Origin: Algivirga pacifica
Lineage (GTDB): Bacteria; Bacteroidota; Bacteroidia; Cytophagales; Flammeovirgaceae
Assembly: GCF_039543525.1 (NCBI RefSeq)
Contig: NZ_BAABJX010000059.1
Location: 1-64,000 of the forward strand
DNA: 64,000 nt
Direction of reading: 5' to 3'
The notes under the pieces were generated by a model. The model did no database searches. It worked only from the letters and a program-made list of their open reading frames with translations, and was not told the origin of the DNA. The translations under genes were made by a program, and so were the position numbers. Of the stretch, positions 16,869-25,502 are shown piece after piece. Position 1 is the stretch's first letter. Each line of letters starts with the position of its first letter.

Positions 16869-17649
16869 GTGACTTTACTTCTTCTCCATTTTCCTCCATC
16901 CAACGCTGACGATAGGAACTTGGAAACTCATCCAGTAAATAAACCTTTTCAGGGTTTCCTTTTTGATAGAACATAACTTCCCTTTTCTCATCCGTCAAGT
17001 AATAAGGGTTGTCGACAGTCTCCAGGTAATGAGTATAGGGCTTATCATCAACTGTATATACAAACACTAAAACATGTTGGACAGGACCTTCATCAGGAGT
17101 TATCTGTTTGTGAGTACGCAGTCGGGCTAATACAAATGCTCCCTCCTCGACTATCCCTACAATTTTTCGAAGATTTCTCCATGATTGAATGATAAAAACA
17201 ATACAGCCCAATATCAATATTATTAAAATATTATAGCCTATGAAGTTAGATCGAGTATCATAATATCCTTTAGGCAAATTGACATAAGGGTTATCCTTTA
17301 CGTAGGCAATAGTAACCTGATCTCCTTCTTTCCACATTTGCTTTTCTGTATACCCATACTCCATATGAATAAAGCCAATTTTCGGATGCTCAAAAGTATA
17401 AATATAAGCATAGCCATCATTAAGGTATTTCTCTTTTTCATAATCCCATACCCGATAGGGTATCACCTGATTAACGATAGCAGTAGTCTCCTCTTTGACA
17501 CTCAATCGCCACTCAAACTCCCGGTCACTATAGTCATTAGAAATATAAAAAAGGCAAAATATAGACAAGAGTAATACAATCACTCCATAATGGAGCTTTA
17601 GATGATTGAAGCTAATGGAAAGCTTCTCTTGGAAATTAAAAGGGGTCAT
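16846..17649 (-). CDS. DUF3592-like membrane protein
   Basis: A 267-residue protein with two hydrophobic helices (YGVIVLLLSIFCLFYIS and GYNILIILILGCIVFIIQSW) flanking an external domain with the repeated pattern of DUF3592 proteins: TTAIVNQVIPY...YTFEHP...GDQVTIAYVKDNPYVNLP, and again FVLARLRTHKQ...FVYTVDDKPYTHYLE...GNPEKVYLLDEFP. DUF3592 has no assigned activity. The start at 17649 (MTPFNFQEK) is preferred; an upstream ATG at 17706 is possible. The C-terminal FSMIKN and the stop codon come from an intergenic repeat, so the original end may have been altered. Confidence 0.6.
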   Translation of the reverse strand: MTPFNFQEKLSISFNHLKLHYGVIVLLLSIFCLFYISNDYSDREFEWRLSVKEETTAIVNQVIPYRVWDYEKEKYLNDGYAYIYTFEHPKIGFIHMEYGYTEKQMWKEGDQVTIAYVKDNPYVNLPKGYYDTRSNFIGYNILIILILGCIVFIIQSWRNLRKIVGIVEEGAFVLARLRTHKQITPDEGPVQHVLVFVYTVDDKPYTHYLETVDNPYYLTDEKREVMFYQKGNPEKVYLLDEFPSSYRQRWMEENGEEVKSQFSMIKN

Positions 17650-17744
17650 TCTAAAAAAGTTAATATAAAAAGTCCTAGTATTACTTCTCAAGATAGTATA
17701 ATCCAAGCTATATCAAAAGATCTACAGCACAGTTACCTTCAATA

Positions 17745-17780
17745 CAAAACAGGCAGCCATACTATCGTATTGACTGCCTG
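17745..17780 (-). terminator. Terminator of the polysaccharide locus (after the symporter)
   Basis: CAGGCAG / CTGCCTG with an inner CATAC/GTATT(G) pairing, 17750-17780. On the minus strand it is followed by TTTTG. It lies 60 bases past the symporter stop and closes the run of genes that begins with susC. Confidence 0.75.
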
Positions 17781-17808
17781 AAAGCTATTTAAATGAGTAA
17801 CAACTCGA

Positions 17809-17837
17809 TTAAAAATTGATAATTAATCATTGAAAAT
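17809..17837. repeat. Single arm of the AATTTTCAAT repeat
   Basis: TTAAAAATTGATAATTAATC and the following ATTGAAAATT repeat the words of the hairpin at 16827-16868, two bases past the symporter stop. There is no second arm close by. Confidence 0.6.
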
Positions 17838-17839
17838 TC

Positions 17840-19426
17840 CTACCACCACAATGCGTAGATGGCTGCAATAGCACTTAATAACGCCATAGATGTCGCGTTA
17901 AAAACAGTATTTGTTTTGAATAGTGTTCTATTGATACTAAACCCTTTACCGAGCATCATATCTGCTGCTTTTCCATATTTCATATCTAAGAGAGAAACCA
18001 TTACCATCACGCCTGATAGCAACAAAAAGTTTACTCCCATTTGATCAATAAATGGCATTCCTTCGAAGATATAATTATCTACCGCAATGGAAATTGGAAT
18101 AGAGATAAATGCAGTAACCAATGCCGCATTGGCGGTTGCTTTTTTCCAGAACAATCCAAACAGGAAGATCACTACGATTCCTGGACTTACATAACCCGTA
18201 TATTTCTGAATAAACTGGAATGCTTGCTCCAAATGCTTTAGTTGAGGAGCTACGTATACGGCAATCAACAAGGCCAATACACTGACCATACGCCCAATCA
18301 TCACCAATTTCTTTTCCCCTTCATTTTTTCCAATAAACGGCTTGTATAGGTCCAACGTAAAAATAGTAGAAACACTATTGATCATAGAACTCAAAGAAGA
18401 TACTACGGCTGCAATCAAGGCTGCAAATGCCAACCCTTTCAACCCTTCCGGCACAAAAGTACTCAACAACCAAGGGTAAGCTTCGTCCGCTTTTCCAAGG
18501 TCTGCTTGTAAGACAAAAGCCGCAATACCTGGCACCACCACGATCAATGGTAATACAACCTTCAGGAATCCTGCGAAAATGATTCCTTTTTGTCCTTCTT
18601 CAATCGATTTGGCTGCTAAAGCTCTCTGGATAATATATTGATTACACCCCCAATAACTTAAGTTGGCAATCCACATCCCACCTACTAAAACAGAAATTCC
18701 CGGAAGGTGCTCATAGGCTGGATGGTTTTTATCCAGAATCATATCAAATTTCTCTGGTGCTTTTTGCAAGAGTGCTGAAAAACCACTCCATACCCCTTCA
18801 TTACCTCCTACAGCATCTACAGCCAAATAAGTAGTGATCAAACCACCACCAATCAAGAAAACTACCTGTACAACATCCGTCCACGCTACGGCTTTCAATC
18901 CACCATAGATGGAGTATACCCCAGAGAAAATTGCCAAAGCAATAATACCATACCATAACTCTACACCCATAATGGTTTCAAGTGCCAAAGCTCCCAGATA
19001 TAGAATAGAAGTAAGGTTCACAAAAACGTATAGGAATATCCAAAAAACAGCCAAGCTGGTACGCACCCTGCTATCAAAACGCTTTTCCAAGAATTGAGGC
19101 ATGGTGAATATCTTCTCCTTAATGAAAATAGGTAAGAAAAACTTCGCCACTAAGATCAAGGTAATTGCAGCCATCAACTCATAACTGGCAATACCCATTC
19201 CAATGGCAAAACCAGAACCCGACATGCCAATAAACTGCTCTGCCGAAATATTAGAAGCAATCAATGAAGCTCCAATAGCCCACCAAGGTAAGGACTTGCT
19301 GGCCAAGAAGTAGTCTTCCGTATTCTTGGAAGCCCCTTTCTTGTCTCTGGAAACCCATAAACCTACACCTACAATAAGCAAGCAATAGGCGATAAATACG
19401 ATGTTATCTGTTAGTGTAAAATTCAT
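17840..19426 (-). CDS. Sodium/solute symporter, sugar-type (SSS/SGLT family)
   Basis: A 528-residue membrane protein with the SSS core of about 14 helices. Visible features are the first helix VFIAYCLLIVGVGLWVS, the sodium-binding region IGASLIASNISAEQFIGMSGSG, YLGALALETIMG and GLAFAALIAAVVSSLSSMINSVSTIF, all typical of vSGLT-like sugar transporters. It would import a monosaccharide with Na+ across the inner membrane. It is the last gene of the polysaccharide locus, 54 bases after the GH16 gene, which makes glucose or a short glucan the likely cargo. A terminator follows at 17745-17780. Confidence 0.92.
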   Translation of the reverse strand: MNFTLTDNIVFIAYCLLIVGVGLWVSRDKKGASKNTEDYFLASKSLPWWAIGASLIASNISAEQFIGMSGSGFAIGMGIASYELMAAITLILVAKFFLPIFIKEKIFTMPQFLEKRFDSRVRTSLAVFWIFLYVFVNLTSILYLGALALETIMGVELWYGIIALAIFSGVYSIYGGLKAVAWTDVVQVVFLIGGGLITTYLAVDAVGGNEGVWSGFSALLQKAPEKFDMILDKNHPAYEHLPGISVLVGGMWIANLSYWGCNQYIIQRALAAKSIEEGQKGIIFAGFLKVVLPLIVVVPGIAAFVLQADLGKADEAYPWLLSTFVPEGLKGLAFAALIAAVVSSLSSMINSVSTIFTLDLYKPFIGKNEGEKKLVMIGRMVSVLALLIAVYVAPQLKHLEQAFQFIQKYTGYVSPGIVVIFLFGLFWKKATANAALVTAFISIPISIAVDNYIFEGMPFIDQMGVNFLLLSGVMVMVSLLDMKYGKAADMMLGKGFSINRTLFKTNTVFNATSMALLSAIAAIYALWW

Positions 19427-19480
19427 AAGATGTAATAAGTATTAGTAACTGGTTTTATAGTTCCAATCGGTGTTAAAAAA

Positions 19481-21316
19481 TCACTGTTTTACAATAGACG
19501 CACTATATCTCCCTGCCTTCAAAAAATAAATCCCTGGTTGAAGGGATCTCAAGTCTAATTGTACTGTATGTCCATTAGCATATTTCAAGGGAACCCTAAT
19601 GCGTTGTCCCATCATTGAAATAATTTGTATTGAATCCTCCTTTAACAACTCAATGGTCTCAAAATAAAGAAAGTCTTGCGTGGGATTGGGATAAGCCTTT
19701 AACCGTACAGAAGGTACTTTATCTATACTCAAAATAGGGTTTTCTTCCTTTGGTTTATTTTCTAAGGGTTCCGGTTGCTCCCCTACTTCTGGTTTAACCC
19801 AATGCACTCCTCCCAGCATTAACTTGCCACTCTTTGCTGTTGCAAAAAATCCATAGTTCACATACATTTTCATCCCAGCTACCTTTGACAAATCTATCCC
19901 TTGAGCGGGTTGGTCTGAGTGGTTAAACCAATGACGATAAGTTTTCCATTGCCCGTCATCAAAAATCTGCTGCTCATTCATCGTAAAAAGTGGCTTTTCA
20001 ATGGAGTTCCCATCAATATCCACAAGATCCAAGCGAATGGATTCAGGAGCCTTTCCCTTTTCAGCTTTCAACGTAATCTCCAATTTGTGATGCTCTCTTA
20101 AATCGACACTTCCAGGAATTTCGTAATAGATATAAGGGTTTAGAGAAGGGTCCTCTACTGCAAACTGCAGTTCGAGGACCTCATCTTTCTCACTCAAATC
20201 AAATAGTTGTTCGAAAGAAGATGGAATCTCCCATAAAATCCCTCCTAAATCATTGATCAAAGGTAATTTCAAGGTGTCTCCTGTTGGTGCGCCTCCCAAT
20301 ACTTCTACCGTCGTAATCGTATGGTAGGTATCGCAATTCCCTGTAATACTCAAGGAGACTGTTCCTGATACTTCTCCCCATTTCACCGTCACTTCCGATG
20401 TTCCTGCTCCTTCCAGAATCTCTACTCCCTCTGGAAAACTCCATTCATAGGCATTCGCCTGAACAGATGACTTAAATACTGCTGTGCTGCCAGCATCCAG
20501 GTATCCTTCTCCTTTAATTTCTAAAGGTGGCGCTGTTTGCTGATACACTCGAACATAATCCACTTCCATACGTACCGGAAAAGCGGAAGGATCTACTCCT
20601 TCTATACCTCCCCAAAACCCTCCTACGGCAATATTCAGCAATAGGTGGAAGCGTTTATCAAAAGGCCATTCCTTATAAGTGCCATGTTGATCAAAAGTAA
20701 AATACTGTTGATCATCCACATAAATTCTAATTTGATCCTCTGTCCACTCCAACGTATAATCATGGAAAGCGGTAGAAAAATCAGGCACCTCAATTTTTTG
20801 TCCTTTTTGCGTACCGATGGAATGATGATAAGCCTCTGTGTGTACCGTTCCGTGTACCACCCCAGGGTCATACCCTACGTGCTCCATAATATCAATTTCC
20901 CCGCTACTTGGCCATCCACCATACTCCCAATCGGTCGGAAGCATCCAAATGGCAGGCCACGTTCCTACCCCTGTAGGCAACTTTGCTCGCACCACTACTT
21001 TTCCATATAGCCAATCTCCTTTGCCTTTAGAAACTAAACGAGCAGAAGTATACTGCTTGCCTCCAAAGCCTTCATTATGGGCTTCTATAACTAATTTCCC
21101 ATTTTGCAAACGAGCATTTTTTGTACGGGCATCCGTATAGTACTGTAGTTCATCATTTCCCCATCCATGTCCTCCTACATCATAACTCCACTTCTCGGCA
21201 TTGGGTAATCCACTCCCCTCAAACTCATCACTCCAAACTAACTCGTAACAGGGTTCTTGTGCTGGTAAAATGCTTACTGCACACAGTTGCAATAGCAATA
21301 AGTAAATATATTTCAT
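19481..21316 (-). CDS. GH16 beta-glucanase (laminarinase type) with T9SS tail
   Basis: A 611-residue secreted enzyme. Signal peptide 1-19 (YIYLLLLQLCAVSILPAQ); GH16 catalytic domain about 22-275 with the motif EIDIME (nucleophile Glu140, Asp142, acid/base Glu145). This ExDxxE form is that of endo-beta-1,3-glucanases. Next come a PKD/Ig-like domain (about 280-350, AYEWSFPEGVEI), a jelly-roll domain that resembles carbohydrate-binding modules (about 365-515), and a type A T9SS sorting domain (about 545-611, AYPNPTQDFLYFE to GIYFLKAG). It should be exported to the cell surface or medium and cut laminarin-like glucans. The start at 21316 is chosen because the upstream frame runs into a repeat. 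Confidence 0.93.
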   Translation of the reverse strand: MKYIYLLLLQLCAVSILPAQEPCYELVWSDEFEGSGLPNAEKWSYDVGGHGWGNDELQYYTDARTKNARLQNGKLVIEAHNEGFGGKQYTSARLVSKGKGDWLYGKVVVRAKLPTGVGTWPAIWMLPTDWEYGGWPSSGEIDIMEHVGYDPGVVHGTVHTEAYHHSIGTQKGQKIEVPDFSTAFHDYTLEWTEDQIRIYVDDQQYFTFDQHGTYKEWPFDKRFHLLLNIAVGGFWGGIEGVDPSAFPVRMEVDYVRVYQQTAPPLEIKGEGYLDAGSTAVFKSSVQANAYEWSFPEGVEILEGAGTSEVTVKWGEVSGTVSLSITGNCDTYHTITTVEVLGGAPTGDTLKLPLINDLGGILWEIPSSFEQLFDLSEKDEVLELQFAVEDPSLNPYIYYEIPGSVDLREHHKLEITLKAEKGKAPESIRLDLVDIDGNSIEKPLFTMNEQQIFDDGQWKTYRHWFNHSDQPAQGIDLSKVAGMKMYVNYGFFATAKSGKLMLGGVHWVKPEVGEQPEPLENKPKEENPILSIDKVPSVRLKAYPNPTQDFLYFETIELLKEDSIQIISMMGQRIRVPLKYANGHTVQLDLRSLQPGIYFLKAGRYSASIVKQ

Positions 21317-21330
21317 AGTCTTATTGAATG

Positions 21331-21476
21331 GTTGATTCGTTGAATCGTTGAATTTCAATACTACGTATTGAGTTGAATCGAGTTGAACTGTTGATTGAAT
21401 GAAGCACCTCAATAAACAGTTCAACTCGAATCAACTCCCCGAAGGGGGAAATTCAACGAATCAACGATTCAACAGT
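21331..21476. repeat. TTGAATCGTTGAAT-family palindromic repeat, copy 1
   Basis: The outer arms GTTGATTCGTTGAATCGTTG... and ...CAACGAATCAACGATTCAAC pair over about 25 bases, and the inner arms GAGTTGAATCGAGTTGAACT and AGTTCAACTCGAATCAACTC pair as well. It contains the small palindromes CAATACTACGTATTG and CCCCGAAGGGG. It fills the gap between the GH3 stop and the GH16 start. Confidence 0.85.
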
Positions 21477-23759
21477 TTATAGTGATTGCTTCAACTCAAA
21501 GCTTCCCGCTAAACCTTCTGCTGAGTTTGTACCAATCATTACATCAAATGTTCCTGGCTCCACGATAAACTCACCATTGTTATTGTAGAAACCCAGCTCT
21601 TTTGCTGTCAAGGTAAACGTTACTGTTCTCGTCTCTCCTGCTGCCAATTTGATTTTCTCAAACCCTTTCAGCTCTTTCACTGGTCTTGCCACTGAAGCTA
21701 CTCTGTCACGGATATAAAGCTGAACTACTTCTTCCCCTGCTACTTCGCCTGTGTTTTTCACACTCGCTGTTACGGTCACTGCCTCTGCATCCTCAGCATT
21801 CACTTTCAAATCTGTATACTCGAAAGTCGTATAGCTCAAACCATAGCCAAATGGGTAAAGTGGTGTTACTTCCTCATCCATATAGTGTACCCAGAAGATC
21901 GCATCACTTGTTGGACGGCCTGAGTTTAGATGATTGTAGTAAATTGGCACTTGACCTACACTTCTAGGGAATGTCATTGGCAATTTACCTGCAGGGTTGT
22001 ACGCACCAAACAATACATCTGCAATCGCATTTCCAGACTGTGACCCTAATTGCCATGCCTCTACGATAGCAGGAACATGCTCATCCGCCCAAGTGATGGT
22101 CAACGGACGACCGTTCATCAATACCAAAACAATGTTCTTGTTTACTTTGTATACTTCTTCCAACAGCTCTTGCTGTACTCCTGGAAGACCTAATTTAGAA
22201 CGGCTTCTTGCCTCACCACTATGGTAAGCATTCTCACCCAATACCATGATCACTACCTCCGACTTCTTAGCCAATTGTACTGCTTCTTTAAACTCAGACT
22301 TATCCGTCTCGTTCACATCCAGCTCTGTAAAGAAGTTGGTATTATTGTCATTCAGTAATTTTGCTCCTCTTGCATATTTTACATCAGCGTATTTTTCCAA
22401 ACCTTCCAATACTGATACGGCAGTGTTTGCATCCGCTGACATTCTCCAGTTCCCTAAAGGGCTATCCTTATCTGCCGCCAGGTCTCCGATTACTGCAATT
22501 TTCTTTTGGCCTTTTTTCAATGGCAAGATATTGTTTTCATTCTTCAACAATACCATCGACTTTCTTGCCATATCCAACACTGCTGCGTGGTGATCGGGGT
22601 GGTGTAACAACTCCTTCTCTCTCGCAACGTCACAATATTTATAAGGATCATCAAATAGACCCAATTCAAATTTCACTCTCAATATACGGGCTGCCGCCTC
22701 GTCAATTACACTTTCGTCTACCAATCCTTCTTCTACAGCACCTTTCAAGTAATCTACGTATGCATAAGATTCCATATCCATATCAGAACCTGCATTAGCC
22801 GCTTTTACGGCAGCATCTTTCAAGTCTGCTGCATATCCGTGGTTAATCATTTCTGCCGCTGAACCCCAGTCAGAAATCACAAATCCATCAAAATTCCATT
22901 TGCCTTTCAAGATATCTCTCTGCAAAAACTTATTACCTGTTGCAGGGATACCGTTCAATGTGTTAAAAGAGTTCATGACTGTTTTAACATCCGCTTCTTC
23001 TACTGCCGCCTTAAATGGAGGCAAGATTACGTTGTACAACGTAGACAATCCAACATCTACGGTGTTATAGTCTTTTCCTGACTCTGCAAAACCATAGCCT
23101 GCAAAGTGTTTTGCAGTTGCTGCAATCGTATTGTTTGCCGAAAGATCATCTCCCTGGAAACCTTTGATACGCGCAACACCAACCTTAGTACCCAAATAAG
23201 TATCTTCTCCTGCACCTTCCATCACACGTCCCCAACGTGCGTCTCTCGAGATGTCAATCATAGGAGCAAACGTCCAGTTCTGTCCCATTGCTGACGCCTC
23301 AATTGCTGCAATTCTTGCAGACTTCTCAATCGCTTCCAAATCCCAGCTTGCTGCCTCAGCCAATGGAATTGGAGCCATCGTTTTTTGTCCGTGAATAACA
23401 TCCAAACCAAAAATCAATGGAATTCCTAAACGTGTCTCGTTGACAGCGATTTCCTGCATTTTACGTACACGCTCTGCACCGTTTACGTTCAACATAGAAC
23501 CTACCAACCCCTTCTTAATTTGTTCGTATTTTCTTTTGGACTGACCTTCAGACGGTGTAGGCCCCGTCACATCCCAAAAACCAGTATACTGTACCATTTG
23601 ACCAATCTTTTCTTCCAAAGTCATTTTGGCCAACAAATCCTGCACCTTAGCATCGATCTCATCAGAAGGTTTATCCTGGCTAATAAAGGCGGTCGTCACT
23701 GCAATTACTGTAGCCATGGCAGCTACAAGCAAGACATTTAGTTTCATTGATTTTTTCAT
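21477..23759 (-). CDS. bglX: GH3 beta-glucosidase (BglX-like)
   Basis: A 760-residue glycoside hydrolase of family 3 with a signal peptide or membrane anchor (about 1-27, LNVLLVAAMATVIAVTTAFIS). The barrel domain shows KHFAGYG (Lys218-His219) and the nucleophile Asp297 in GFVISDWGS. The C-terminal alpha/beta sandwich (about 400-620, MVLLKNENNILPLKKG, GENAYHSGEARSRSKLGLPG with candidate acid/base Glu) and a fibronectin-like domain (about 660-755) complete the BglX layout. It removes glucose from the non-reducing end of beta-glucan oligosaccharides, probably in the periplasm. It follows the locus lipoprotein across a hairpin at 23827-23855. Confidence 0.95.
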   Translation of the reverse strand: MKKSMKLNVLLVAAMATVIAVTTAFISQDKPSDEIDAKVQDLLAKMTLEEKIGQMVQYTGFWDVTGPTPSEGQSKRKYEQIKKGLVGSMLNVNGAERVRKMQEIAVNETRLGIPLIFGLDVIHGQKTMAPIPLAEAASWDLEAIEKSARIAAIEASAMGQNWTFAPMIDISRDARWGRVMEGAGEDTYLGTKVGVARIKGFQGDDLSANNTIAATAKHFAGYGFAESGKDYNTVDVGLSTLYNVILPPFKAAVEEADVKTVMNSFNTLNGIPATGNKFLQRDILKGKWNFDGFVISDWGSAAEMINHGYAADLKDAAVKAANAGSDMDMESYAYVDYLKGAVEEGLVDESVIDEAAARILRVKFELGLFDDPYKYCDVAREKELLHHPDHHAAVLDMARKSMVLLKNENNILPLKKGQKKIAVIGDLAADKDSPLGNWRMSADANTAVSVLEGLEKYADVKYARGAKLLNDNNTNFFTELDVNETDKSEFKEAVQLAKKSEVVIMVLGENAYHSGEARSRSKLGLPGVQQELLEEVYKVNKNIVLVLMNGRPLTITWADEHVPAIVEAWQLGSQSGNAIADVLFGAYNPAGKLPMTFPRSVGQVPIYYNHLNSGRPTSDAIFWVHYMDEEVTPLYPFGYGLSYTTFEYTDLKVNAEDAEAVTVTASVKNTGEVAGEEVVQLYIRDRVASVARPVKELKGFEKIKLAAGETRTVTFTLTAKELGFYNNNGEFIVEPGTFDVMIGTNSAEGLAGSFELKQSL

Positions 23760-23826
23760 TGCGTTGGTATTTAGTCATCTCACACTAGAGTAGAGTATTG
23801 GAGCTATGACTCACGATGTTTTATAG

Positions 23827-23855
23827 AGGGCCCACCCCTAACCATGGTGGGCCCT
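23827..23855 (-). promoter_or_regulatory. Intra-operon hairpin before the GH3 gene
   Basis: AGGGCCCACC / GGTGGGCCCT, a perfect 10-bp GC-rich stem with a 9-base loop, between the locus lipoprotein and the GH3 gene. It has no T-run, so it is more likely an mRNA stability or processing element than a terminator. Confidence 0.6.
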
Positions 23856-23893
23856 TGTCAACCATCTATCTTACTATATGAGAATGTTTAATC

Positions 23894-25414
23894 TTATAAT
23901 AATTTAAAATCAGAGATATAGAAGGTACCTGGTCTTGTATGACCTTCTCCTCCAATTTGGATGATGATTTTATCGTAGATATCTGCCTCAATAGCAGGTT
24001 TATCATACCCCCAATCCAAGTCATGATCAACCATCACCTCAGAGAAATCAAAGGTTACTTCTACCCACTTACCAAATTCATCCTCACCAAACGTGTGTAA
24101 CGCTTCTGCTCTAGATCTCCATGCTTCTCCATGCTTAGTGTTCTCTAGGCGAAGAGTAATGGTTGGTGTCATCGCAACTTCTCCTAACCATGATGGTGTT
24201 TCATCCGCAGTAGAAACAGTGGTGTGGTCATTAGATGGCAACATGTACACTTTCATCGTAAATACATGTCTTTCTCTAAGGTCAAGTACAAATGGTAGTT
24301 CTGTTTGAACGTTTTGCCACCATCCTGCATCAGAGGCAGCATCTGTTCTTACATACTGTCCTACATTCGTTGCAGCATTGCCGTTAGGATCAAAATTGTT
24401 CACCCCTGTAGTGAATTGAATTGCTGTTGATGCATCACCTGCAAACATCAAGTTATCAGAGTATGTCCCTGCGAAATTGTCGTAGATATCCTCGATCTTG
24501 ATTTCTTTTGGCTTCTCAGGTTCTACCGGACGCTCGTATCCTTCACGAAGGAATCCAAAATAACGTGCGTTACCTTCTCCATCAATACCTTTCAAGTAAA
24601 GCTCATCATCTGTCAAGGTTAGGATCTCGTATTTACCAGTAGGGTTTGCTGTAAAGTACATTGGGAAACCGCCACCTCCTAGTACCAGGAATGGCTTGCC
24701 ACCTTCTTCTACGATATCCCATGACCAGTTATCCTGGTTGAAATCGATAATCGCTCTAAAGTCATAATCATCTTGATTTTCTACCGTAGCACCTAATCCT
24801 TCCAATGCGCCTTGTCCCAAGTTCATAGAGTAAGTATCTCCATTATTCTCCAAACGGAAAGCGAAACCATTCAGGTTGAATGTCATTTTATCGTCGTAGA
24901 TACCAATTGTTTCACCATCTTTTGCCAATGGATCAGCAGCCCACCAGTTTGGCTCATTTAATCCAGCTTCTCCTACGCCCAAGTGACCTTTAGTCATCTT
25001 ATCCATCACCCACGTTTTTCCATCCAAAGCCTCTGCTCCACCTGAGATCATCGCATAATCTGCACGATTTAGCATGGCATAGTTGGTTTCAGCAATAGAC
25101 ACTGTTTGTGTGCTCGCTGCCTGACCTGATTTAGTACTAACGGTTAGAGTTACCTCATAGTCACCTTTGACAGCATAGCTTGCAGTGACCTCATTTCCTT
25201 TGGCAGTCATACCGTTACCAAAGTTCCAGAATGCAATACTATTAGCTGTTGTATTCTTAAATGCAACGATATTAGGGTTATCTACTGTTGGAGTGAACTC
25301 AAAGCTCACCTGATCAGCGCTTGGTGCTGGCCCTATCTCATAGTTCTCTGGCGTACACGCCTGAAAAAGAACCGCCAACATCAAGACAAAACTGTATATA
25401 GAATAAGTTCTCAT
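23894..25414 (-). CDS. PKD-containing surface glycan-binding lipoprotein
   Basis: A 506-residue lipoprotein (lipobox FQAC, Cys20). It has an N-terminal PKD domain (about 35-105, AFWNFGNGMTAKGNEVTASY), a middle region with lipocalin-like strands (about 120-290, LDGKTWVMDKMTKGHLGVGE), and a C-terminal jelly-roll region (about 315-505) resembling carbohydrate-binding modules. It occupies the position after susD where surface glycan-binding proteins (SusE/F-like) usually lie. It would sit on the outer membrane and hold beta-glucan for the SusC/D pair. No catalytic motif is seen. Confidence 0.82.
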   Translation of the reverse strand: MRTYSIYSFVLMLAVLFQACTPENYEIGPAPSADQVSFEFTPTVDNPNIVAFKNTTANSIAFWNFGNGMTAKGNEVTASYAVKGDYEVTLTVSTKSGQAASTQTVSIAETNYAMLNRADYAMISGGAEALDGKTWVMDKMTKGHLGVGEAGLNEPNWWAADPLAKDGETIGIYDDKMTFNLNGFAFRLENNGDTYSMNLGQGALEGLGATVENQDDYDFRAIIDFNQDNWSWDIVEEGGKPFLVLGGGGFPMYFTANPTGKYEILTLTDDELYLKGIDGEGNARYFGFLREGYERPVEPEKPKEIKIEDIYDNFAGTYSDNLMFAGDASTAIQFTTGVNNFDPNGNAATNVGQYVRTDAASDAGWWQNVQTELPFVLDLRERHVFTMKVYMLPSNDHTTVSTADETPSWLGEVAMTPTITLRLENTKHGEAWRSRAEALHTFGEDEFGKWVEVTFDFSEVMVDHDLDWGYDKPAIEADIYDKIIIQIGGEGHTRPGTFYISDFKLL

Positions 25415-25432
25415 GTTGATATATCTTTTAGG

Positions 25433-25458
25433 GTGGAGCCTAACGAAGAAGGCTCCAC
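25433..25458 (-). promoter_or_regulatory. Intra-operon hairpin between susD and the lipoprotein gene
   Basis: GTGGAGCC / GGCTCCAC, a perfect 8-bp stem with a 10-base loop. Like the hairpin at 23827-23855 it separates two genes of the locus and lacks a T-run on the minus strand. Confidence 0.6.
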
Positions 25459-25502
25459 ATAAAAAATTCTTTAATTAATTGGATGTTATACTAACAACTT
25501 CA

